Assembly (NCBI RefSeq): GCF_003001935.1
Contig: NZ_PVNG01000036.1
Coordinates: forward strand, 22,283-86,282
Direction of reading: 5' to 3'
DNA length: 64,000 nt
From: Nonomuraea fuscirosea
GTDB taxonomy: Bacteria > Actinomycetota > Actinomycetes > Streptosporangiales > Streptosporangiaceae
Under the pieces are notes generated by a model, which worked only from the letters and a program-made list of their open reading frames with translations, made no database searches and had not been told where the DNA came from. Shown here piece by piece: positions 58,572-64,000 of the stretch (its first letter is position 1; the number at the start of each line of letters is the position of its first letter). A program made the translations under genes and the position numbers.

Positions 58572-59324
58572 TCAGCGTGCCGGTGCTTCCCCATCCTCAC
58601 TGCGGGCGGCCGCGAGGAGGAGTTCGGCCTCGGCGAGCGCGCCGTGCCATCGGCTGAGCGCGACAGCAGCCGTGGCGATGTCGTCGGCGTTCATCCTCCA
58701 GCACAGAGCGGTTCCTCCCTGCTCCCGGAAGGCGACGCAGTTGTCCGCCGTGTCATCGATGAGCAGCGCGTCCTGGAAGGTCAGGCCATGCCGGCGCAGC
58801 CAGGGCCCGAAGAAGCGGACGATGCCTTCGCTCTTGAGCGCTGCGACGTCGCTGGAACAGATCAGGTCATCACAGACGAAGGCCCACTCGGCGAACGTCG
58901 CCCGACGGGGGCCTGCCGGGCGCCGGACCTCGCGTACCCGCCTGAACGTGTCGGCGAAACAGTCCATGTTGTCGGTGGACACGACGATCGAGGCATCCGG
59001 CCTGACCTCGCGGAGCATCTGCAGCAACGGCACGTTGACCTTCATCCGGGCGCAGTCGTCCAGCAGCCGGCGCTGGAGAAAGTCACCGCGAAACCGGCGA
59101 TCCAGCCGGATGCCCATGCCCGCGATGACCTGAGCGGCCGACAACCGGCCCTTCATCCAGGCGTGGGCCCCGTCGCCGGTGAAGATCGGGGCGAGACTCG
59201 CCACCAGTTGCGCGTGCAGCGGATGCCTTGCGTTGTCCCGGATGGACGCCCAGAAGGGGTCGCAGGAAAGCACACCGTGCCAGTCGACGAACACCACCCG
59301 GCCGGGACGTGTGGCCTGCTTCAT
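58572..59324 (-). CDS. HAD-superfamily-like protein with DWHGVL motif
   Basis: 250 residues from ATG 59324, with AGGAGGAG upstream. Motif I is VVFVDWHGVLS: the first Asp is present but the second, at plus two, is His instead of Asp. Motif II is SIVVSTDNMDCF, and motif IV LLIDDTADNCVAFREQGG, as in HAD hydrolases. The cap region between (residues 30-105) is helical. Phosphatases need the Asp at plus two, so phosphatase activity is doubtful; dehalogenase-, transferase- or sensing-type functions are possible. Family placement is firm, reaction is not. Confidence 0.75.
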   Translation of the reverse strand: MKQATRPGRVVFVDWHGVLSCDPFWASIRDNARHPLHAQLVASLAPIFTGDGAHAWMKGRLSAAQVIAGMGIRLDRRFRGDFLQRRLLDDCARMKVNVPLLQMLREVRPDASIVVSTDNMDCFADTFRRVREVRRPAGPRRATFAEWAFVCDDLICSSDVAALKSEGIVRFFGPWLRRHGLTFQDALLIDDTADNCVAFREQGGTALCWRMNADDIATAAVALSRWHGALAEAELLLAAARSEDGEAPAR

Positions 59325-59376
59325 CCCTGAGCTCCTCCTGTTGGCGAACAGGCCGGCAACGCGTGGTTCCAAGCCC

Positions 59377-59407
59377 TTGACCTCAACATTGGTTGATGTT
59401 TCAGAGT
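59377..59407 (+). promoter_or_regulatory. MerR-type promoter of the DUF6506 gene
   Basis: TTGACC, a 19-base spacer, then CAGAGT, with the inverted repeat TCAAC-N4-GTTGA inside the spacer. This has exactly the length and plan of the promoter at 20115-20145 and of SoxR/MerR-controlled promoters. The transcript would carry a leader of about 30 bases including AAAGGG before the ATG at 59444. Confidence 0.65.
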
Positions 59408-59443
59408 GGAATCAGCAACGACCGGACGGAAAGGGACACCGAC

Positions 59444-60016
59444 ATGACCGAGAACCGCGTGATCATCTTCGAGCAGGCCGGCGCGGATCCCCGGACCGAC
59501 CTGTTCACGATCGAGCACGGCGACGCCCGCACCAGCGTCCGCGCCGTGGCCGAGCCGGCTCAGATGCTGGAACTGGTGAGCGATCTGGCGGCCGAGGGGG
59601 TCGACCGGCTGGAACTGTGCGGCGGTTTCGGCGCCGGGTGGCACGCCCGGGCACGCGCGATCGTGGGTGACCGGGCCCTGTTGGGCGCGGTTTACTACGG
59701 CTTCGAGTCGCTGGCGAACGTGGCCGCGTACAAGGCGCGGTTCGAGGCCGGCGAGGTGCTGGCCGAGACGTTCCTCATCGTGCACGAGGGGGCCGACCCC
59801 CAGGTCGATCGGGTGACGGCCGAGCGCGCGGACGGCGGGACGACGACGTTCGTCGGCGTGCCCGACCTGACCGCGGCCGCGGAGGTGGCCGCCAAGATGG
59901 CCGGCGACGTGCAGCTCATCGAATTGTACGGGGCGCCGGGGCCGGAGTCGGCCGAACCGGTCATCGAGGCTGTGGCGGGCACCGTCCCGGTGGGGTTCAG
60001 CGCCTACAGCCGGTAG
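59444..60016 (+). CDS. Tandem DUF6506 protein
   Basis: 190 residues from ATG 59444, AAAGGGAC upstream. Two similar halves: residues about 8-90 (FEQAGADPRTDLFTIEHGDA, then LELCGGFGAGWHARARAIVG) and 105-190 (FLIVHEGADPQVDRVTAERA, then IELYGAPGPESAEPVIEAV). DUF6506 proteins are normally single-domain with the ELCGGFG signature; the second half has the signature altered to ELYGAPG. Alpha/beta fold, no signal or membrane segment. Function unknown. The promoter points to control by a MerR-type regulator, possibly in response to a reactive or toxic compound. Confidence 0.7.
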   Translation: MTENRVIIFEQAGADPRTDLFTIEHGDARTSVRAVAEPAQMLELVSDLAAEGVDRLELCGGFGAGWHARARAIVGDRALLGAVYYGFESLANVAAYKARFEAGEVLAETFLIVHEGADPQVDRVTAERADGGTTTFVGVPDLTAAAEVAAKMAGDVQLIELYGAPGPESAEPVIEAVAGTVPVGFSAYSR

Positions 60017-60110
60017 CACGCCCGCTCCACTCGTGGTCGGGACACTACGTGATCATGACTATCAGCCGGGACCGACACTCCCGGACGGTACGCCGCCGGC
60101 GCCTGGATCG

Positions 60111-60869
60111 CTAGAGGTTGAAGCCGCCCGAGATCTCGATGTTCTGCGCGGTGACCCAGCGGCTCTCGTCGGAGACCAGAGTGGCGATCATGGCGCCGAC
60201 GTCCCCGGGTTCGCCGACCCGGCCGAGCGCGGTCTTGGCCGCGAGGACCTCGGCGACCTCGGGGAACCGGGTGAAGGCGTCGCCGCCGAGCCGGGTGCGG
60301 GTCGGTCCGGGTGAGACGGAGTTGACGCGGATGCCTCGCGTGCTGAACTCCTTGGCCATGTACCGGGTCAGCACGACCAGGCCGCCCTTCATCGACGCGT
60401 ACGCCGAGTAGCCCGGCTCCAGGCCCGCCGTCGCCACCGAACTGCTGCTCGTGTTGACGATCGCCCCGCCGTCCACCATCAGGGGCAGCAGCCGCTGCGT
60501 GAGAAAGAACGGCCCCTTGAGCAGGACCCGCATGAGCTTGTCGAACGTCTCCTCGCTCGTGTCCTCGATCAGCGACGCCTCGGCGTAACCGGCGTTGTTC
60601 ACCAGATGGTCGAAGGTGTCGCGCTGGAAGGTGTCGCGCAGCGCGCCGGCCACCGCGTCCCGGAACGCGGCGAAACCGGCCACGTCGCCGAGATCCAGCG
60701 GCAGCGCGACGGCCCTGCCGCCGTCCTTCTCGATGGCGGCGGCCGTGTCCAGCCCCGCCTGCTCGTTGGCGCCGTAGGTCAGGATGACTCCGGTTCCGCG
60801 TTTGGCGATCTCGACGGCGGCGCTCTGCCCGATGCCGGAGCTGGCGCCCGTGACGACGGCGACCTTCAT
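60111..60869 (-). CDS. SDR family oxidoreductase
   Basis: 252 residues from ATG 60869, GGAGGAAC upstream. AVVTGASSGIGQSAAVEIAK is the TGxxxGxG motif, LVNNAGYAEA the NNAG box, VNTSSSSVA the catalytic Ser region and YSAYASMKGGLVVLTRYMAK the Tyr/Lys pair. C-terminal VSPGPTRT and ITAQNIEISGGFNL region complete the classical SDR. The phrase ILTYGANEQAG after the Rossmann motif suggests NADP preference. It diverges from an AraC-type gene that probably controls it. Substrate unknown. Confidence 0.88.
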   Translation of the reverse strand: MKVAVVTGASSGIGQSAAVEIAKRGTGVILTYGANEQAGLDTAAAIEKDGGRAVALPLDLGDVAGFAAFRDAVAGALRDTFQRDTFDHLVNNAGYAEASLIEDTSEETFDKLMRVLLKGPFFLTQRLLPLMVDGGAIVNTSSSSVATAGLEPGYSAYASMKGGLVVLTRYMAKEFSTRGIRVNSVSPGPTRTRLGGDAFTRFPEVAEVLAAKTALGRVGEPGDVGAMIATLVSDESRWVTAQNIEISGGFNL

Positions 60870-60904
60870 GGTGTTCCTCCTGCGTACGTGTCCGCATGTG
60901 AGCG

Positions 60905-60922
60905 TGGAATGGGGTGATTCCA
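60905..60922. promoter_or_regulatory. Inverted repeat in the SDR/araC divergent promoter
   Basis: TGGAAT-N6-ATTCCA (arms 60905-60910 and 60917-60922) lies 36 bases before the SDR ATG in the 158-base divergent gap. A second pair, CGTGC and GCACG, lies about 70 bases further toward the araC gene. Either could be the AraC site. Confidence 0.45.
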
Positions 60923-61027
60923 TTCAACCGGCGTGACCTGCGGAAACGTTAGAACGATCCTCGCCCGTACGTGCACATTCCTCTCACGCACGGGAATCGG
61001 GGCCCGGGATCGTGCTGCAATGGCCGT

Positions 61028-61933
61028 ATGCCGCTCGACGAACTCCGTGATCTGCTGGCCCGCCACGCCCGGCCCGACTGGACCACCGAGATCGACGGTG
61101 TCCTCGTCTCCAAGATCGACCGTTCGGAGCCGCCGGCGCTCTCGATGTCCGGCACGGTGCTGGCGGTCATCGCCCAGGGCGCCAAGCGCCTCGCGCTGGG
61201 CGACCGGATCTTCGAGTACGGCGCCGGCCAGTACCTGGTCGCGTCGGTCGACCTGCCGATCACCGGGCAGTTCCTGCAGGCCGACCCCGAGCGGCCGGCG
61301 CTGGGCTTCGGGCTCACGCTGGACCCGTCCGCCGTCGCCGAGGTGCTCCTGGCGGCCGGACCCGGTGACCTTCCCCCCTCCGGTGGCGGCGCGACGTCGG
61401 GGATCGCCGTCAGCGACGCCCCGGCCGCGTTGCTCGACGCGGTGGTGCGGTTGCTGCGCCTGCTCGACGAGCGCCGCGACCGGGCCGTGCTGGCCCCGCT
61501 GATCAAACGCGAGATCCTGTGGCGGGTGATCAGCGGCGAGCAGGGGGCGACGGTACGCCAGCTCGGTCTCACCGACAGCGGTCTCAGCCACGTCGCCCGG
61601 GCCGTGCGCTGGATCCGCGAGCACTACGCGCAGCCCTTCCGGGTCGAGGACGTCGCCAGGCTGGCCGGCATGAGCGTCTCCGCGTTCTACCGCAACTTCC
61701 ATGCGGTGACCGCGATGAGCCCCATCCAGTTCCAGAAGCGGATCCGGCTGCAGGAGGCCCGGCTGCTGCTCGCCACCCACCCAAACGACGTCATGGGCGT
61801 CTGCCACCGGGTCGGCTACGACAATCCGTCGCAGTTCAGCCGGGAGTACCGCCGCCAGTTCGGCCTGCCGCCCAGCCAGGACGCCGCCCGTCTGCGTCAC
61901 ACGGCGCGTACCCCCGCGGCCGTCCTCCCCTGA
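61028..61933 (+). CDS. AraC family transcriptional regulator
   Basis: 301 residues from ATG 61028; a longer frame begins at 60971 but lacks a ribosome site. N-terminal AraC_N-type cupin domain (residues about 15-165: VLAVIAQGAKRLALGDRIFEYGAGQYLVAS, then LITGQFLQADPERPALGF). The C-terminal HTH_18 region (residues about 195-285) has two helix-turn-helices: LSHVARAVRWIREHYAQPFRVEDVARLAGMS and FQKRIRLQEARLLL with VGYDNPSQFSREYRRQFG, the usual AraC landmarks. It diverges from the SDR gene. Inducer unknown. Confidence 0.9.
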   Translation: MPLDELRDLLARHARPDWTTEIDGVLVSKIDRSEPPALSMSGTVLAVIAQGAKRLALGDRIFEYGAGQYLVASVDLPITGQFLQADPERPALGFGLTLDPSAVAEVLLAAGPGDLPPSGGGATSGIAVSDAPAALLDAVVRLLRLLDERRDRAVLAPLIKREILWRVISGEQGATVRQLGLTDSGLSHVARAVRWIREHYAQPFRVEDVARLAGMSVSAFYRNFHAVTAMSPIQFQKRIRLQEARLLLATHPNDVMGVCHRVGYDNPSQFSREYRRQFGLPPSQDAARLRHTARTPAAVLP

Positions 61934-61942
61934 GCCGGACGC

Positions 61943-62743
61943 TCAGTCACGACGGTTGATCGTCACGGGCGCCTGGTCGGCTTCGAGAACGAAGAACAGG
62001 AAGCACAGGAACCTCGTGCGTGTGGGCTCGATGTCGCGCAGCTTTTCGGGGAACAGGTCGCGGGCGGCCGGCACGAACGGCGGTTCGCTGACGACGCTGA
62101 TCCGGAAGCCCGCCGCGGTGAAGGCTTCGGTCATCGCGTGCAGCGGCCGGTCCCAGAACCTCATCTGGACGGTCAGCCCGCCCAAGGTCCATTCGTCGGT
62201 ACGGCTGCGGGTCTCGAAGTACCTGGGCTTCTCCCCGGCCAGCTGCTGAAAGAGAGTGACGCTGAAGGGATGGTCGACCGAGACGAGAAGCCTGCCACCA
62301 GGCTTCAGCACGCGTCGCAGCTCGGCCAGCGCCGGCCCCCAGTCTTCCAGATAGTGCAGCACCAGGGACGCGATGACGTCGTCGAACGCCTCGTCGGGGA
62401 AGGGCAGCGGGCCGGCCAGATCGGCGACCCGCAGGTCCGCGCCGGCGCCCAGCCGCCGCCTGGCCAGCTCCAGCATCCCGGCGCTCGCGTCGACGCCGGT
62501 CACGACGGCACCCCGCTCGCGCAGCTCGGCGAACAGAGGCCCCGAGCCGCACCCGGCGTCGAGGATGCGCCTTCCGGCCACCTTCCCGGCCAGTTCCAGC
62601 ATCGCGGGCCGCTCGTAGTACGCGTTGAGGAGATTGCTGTCGTTCTCGGCGGAGTAACCCTCGGCCATCCGGTCGTAGTCGTTGAGCGGGGAGGGGTTCG
62701 CGGTCGCAACGCGATCTTCGGGCAAGGCAGACATGCGGGCCAT
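61943..62743 (-). CDS. Class I SAM-dependent methyltransferase
   Basis: 266 residues from ATG 62743; an in-frame ATG at 62734 is equally possible. LNDYDRMAEGYSAENDSNLLNAYYERPA is the characteristic start of a family of small-molecule methyltransferases. Motif I is RILDAGCGSGPLFAEL, motif post-I VTGVDASAGMLELARRR, motif II/III FDDVIASLVLHYLEDW and LKPGGRLLVSVDHPF. The C-terminal third (FWDRPLHAMTEAFTAAGF) is the substrate-cap region, ending in a hydrophobic FLCFLFFVLEAD. Substrate unknown. Ends ten bases from the convergent araC gene. Confidence 0.85.
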   Translation of the reverse strand: MARMSALPEDRVATANPSPLNDYDRMAEGYSAENDSNLLNAYYERPAMLELAGKVAGRRILDAGCGSGPLFAELRERGAVVTGVDASAGMLELARRRLGAGADLRVADLAGPLPFPDEAFDDVIASLVLHYLEDWGPALAELRRVLKPGGRLLVSVDHPFSVTLFQQLAGEKPRYFETRSRTDEWTLGGLTVQMRFWDRPLHAMTEAFTAAGFRISVVSEPPFVPAARDLFPEKLRDIEPTRTRFLCFLFFVLEADQAPVTINRRD

Positions 62744-63179
62744 TCTGTCCCAGCAGCCTCACAGCCCCGCCTGGCGAATACGCGGGGCCAGCTGTCGCAA
62801 GAAGCCGGGACGGCCGTGCTGCCTCCGTCCGGCACAGCGCACTTCCCTCTGCGCGGCCGCCGGGCGATGGGTGTCTGGACGCAGCGATGATGACAGTGGG
62901 GGCTGCTCCCGACCTGGGCACTGTCACTTCGATGGGCGTCGAAATATCGGCGCTCGCGTCATCGAAGTTGGCAGTACTCAGCGGAAGATCGTTAATTTTC
63001 AGCCCGCGCAGGGTGCATGCGACTGTCCCGTCTCAATGTCTCAATGATCACGGCGTCCCTGGCTGAATGTCTCAAACCAGTTGGCGTGTGATCACCGAAT
63101 GGCTTTGAACCAGACGTCCGTCTCTCGTGAGACCGCGCAACGCCGCCAGAGACGCGCATGTCTCGACGTCCCTGTGGGG
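62744..63179. other. Intergenic region, no gene; possible decayed mobile-element end
   Basis: 436 bases with lower GC than the surroundings and no coding frame that I support. The sequence TGTCTCAATG occurs and TGTCTCAA recurs near 63068, within repeated GTCTCA-type words around 63030-63075, and a perfect GTCTC-N4-GAGAC hairpin lies at 63120-63133. Such TGTCTCA words recall the terminal repeats of some actinobacterial IS481/IS3-type elements, but no transposase or paired ends are visible. Confidence 0.4.
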
Positions 63180-63998
63180 TTAGAAGTAGGCGCCGGGGAT
63201 GGCAGCGCCGAGGATCGGGCGGCGAAGGTGTTGTGGGGTGAGCATGACGCCGGTGATCCGGCTGGCCAGCGCCAGGGCCGCCGGGATGGGATTGTCGATG
63301 CTGTCGCTGGCGGCCGGATCGATGCCCAGCTCGCGGAGGTGATGATTGAGCCGGTCGGGATCCGCGCCGTGCCTGTCTATGGGAAACCCTGGGTTGATGT
63401 CGGTGATGAGCTGGCCGTCGACGGCATAGGTGACCTGGTGCTGGGCGTAGTCGTGGCGCAGCGCTATCACCGCCTCACCACCGTCACGAGACAGGTCGGG
63501 CAGAGCCTCCCGCGCGCGCCAGCCGCAGTCCTCGATGGCGATCGTCCAGTCCTCGATTCGCCTCACGGTGATGATCTCCGGCCCTTCCGGCTGGGAGTAG
63601 TCCTCGTCCGTGATGAGGCGGATGTCCTCGTCTGCGGCCCCAATCCGGCGAAGCACCTCATGCTCGTCGAGCCCGCGGACGAAGACGATGGTGTAGATGT
63701 CCTGGAGGCTGCTGCTCCTTTCCCATGCGTAGTCCTCCGGCGACGCGCCGGGGGTCCTCGCGGTGGCGCGAACCATCTCGAACGTGCGCGCCTCCTCGAG
63801 GATCTCGGGATGGGCAGCGAAGAAGGCCTCGGTGATTTCTGGAGCCATCCGGCCACGCCCACTGACCAGGTACCCGTTCGCTCTCGCCCAGTCCCGGATC
63901 TGAGTCCCGCGTTCCGCGTAATTCGGGGTTCCCGGAGGTCGTAGCGACCTGAACGCGCAGGTCAGGGACTTGGAGTCTGGATGAACGGCTAGATTCAC
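63180..63998 (-). CDS. Lsr2-type DNA-binding domain fused to DUF6461
   Basis: 272 residues if the GTG at 63998 is the start; the window edge allows a longer N-terminus. Residues about 27-65 (IRDWARANGYLVSGRGRMAPEITEAFFAAHPE) match the C-terminal DNA-binding domain of Lsr2, which grips the minor groove at AT-rich DNA; the RGR of RGRM sits in the loop that does so. From about residue 95 (LQDIYTIVFVRGLDEHEVLRRIGA) to the end is a DUF6461-type alpha/beta domain. No signal or membrane segment. The fusion suggests a xenogene-silencer-like targeting of an unknown effector. Gene identity firm, function inferred. Confidence 0.72.
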   Translation of the reverse strand: MNLAVHPDSKSLTCAFRSLRPPGTPNYAERGTQIRDWARANGYLVSGRGRMAPEITEAFFAAHPEILEEARTFEMVRATARTPGASPEDYAWERSSSLQDIYTIVFVRGLDEHEVLRRIGAADEDIRLITDEDYSQPEGPEIITVRRIEDWTIAIEDCGWRAREALPDLSRDGGEAVIALRHDYAQHQVTYAVDGQLITDINPGFPIDRHGADPDRLNHHLRELGIDPAASDSIDNPIPAALALASRITGVMLTPQHLRRPILGAAIPGAYF

Positions 63999-64000
63999 CT

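Overview
The window is very GC-rich actinobacterial DNA. Codons almost always end in G or C, GTG and TTG starts are frequent, adjacent genes often share ATGA or GTGA, and leaderless promoters recur. The gene content includes an Lsr2-type DNA-binding domain, an ECF42 sigma factor with a DGPF/YCII partner, CpnT-like and WXG100-like type VII secretion (T7SS) genes, YbaB/EbfC partners and zf-CGNR and XRE regulators. This fits a developmentally complex actinomycete; a Streptosporangiaceae/Nonomuraea-type genome is my best guess, but the genus is inference. I noticed no rRNA, tRNA, CRISPR array or intact insertion sequence. The region reads as accessory or secondary chromosome: small regulator-plus-target modules rather than housekeeping operons.

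Layout. (1) 1-7177, minus strand: an SseB-like gene, a 130-residue partner, a YbaB-like protein, a WXG100-like protein and a giant CpnT-like T7SS protein that runs off the left edge. (2) 7307-12910: a DUF1835 protein, an OPT transporter, an NAD-dependent epimerase and an SDR, with a divergent TetR. (3) 13023-17905: a complete five-gene peptide/nickel-type ABC importer, facing an AI-2E family permease. (4) 19316-25798: a methyltransferase behind a MerR-type promoter, a secreted tripeptidyl-aminopeptidase-like hydrolase, a MarR/DHA2-efflux pair, and a TetX-like monooxygenase with a divergent TetR. (5) 25771-33663: metal homeostasis, with a P1B ATPase carrying CPD instead of CPC, a serine hydrolase, and the operon csoR-copZ-secreted HVHP protein-copA with operator and terminator. 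(6) 33888-35956: DUF6069, YCII/DGPF and ECF42 sigma factor behind a probable ECF42 promoter. (7) 36285-46477: two NarL-type two-component systems, a membrane protein, a secreted PI-PLC-like enzyme and a Tat-exported bicovalent flavin oxidase, separated by minisatellite-filled intergenic regions. (8) 46690-52674: a second T7SS-type cassette without a toxin domain, an epimerase, a cysteine-tailed DUF5685 protein and an XRE/MFS pair. (9) 52739-63998: decayed NADAR and DUF7638-like genes, truncated haemoglobin, LysR/hydrolase, a MalY-type aminotransferase with DinB, a CGNR regulator, a HAD-like protein, a duplicated DUF6506 protein behind a second MerR-type promoter, an SDR/AraC pair, a methyltransferase and an Lsr2-DUF6461 fusion.

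Three features stand out beyond gene content. First, unrelated minisatellites (unit lengths 12, 13, 15, 18, 26, 30, 35, about 39 and 49 bp) occur in gaps between genes and as in-frame low-complexity insertions in proteins. Second, two copies of a 31-bp MerR-type promoter (19-bp spacer with a palindrome) sit before unrelated genes although no merR gene is in the window. Third, two T7SS cassettes differ in that one encodes a giant toxin-like protein and the other ends before any toxin domain.

All calls come from reading the sequence and remembered family features; no database search was run.
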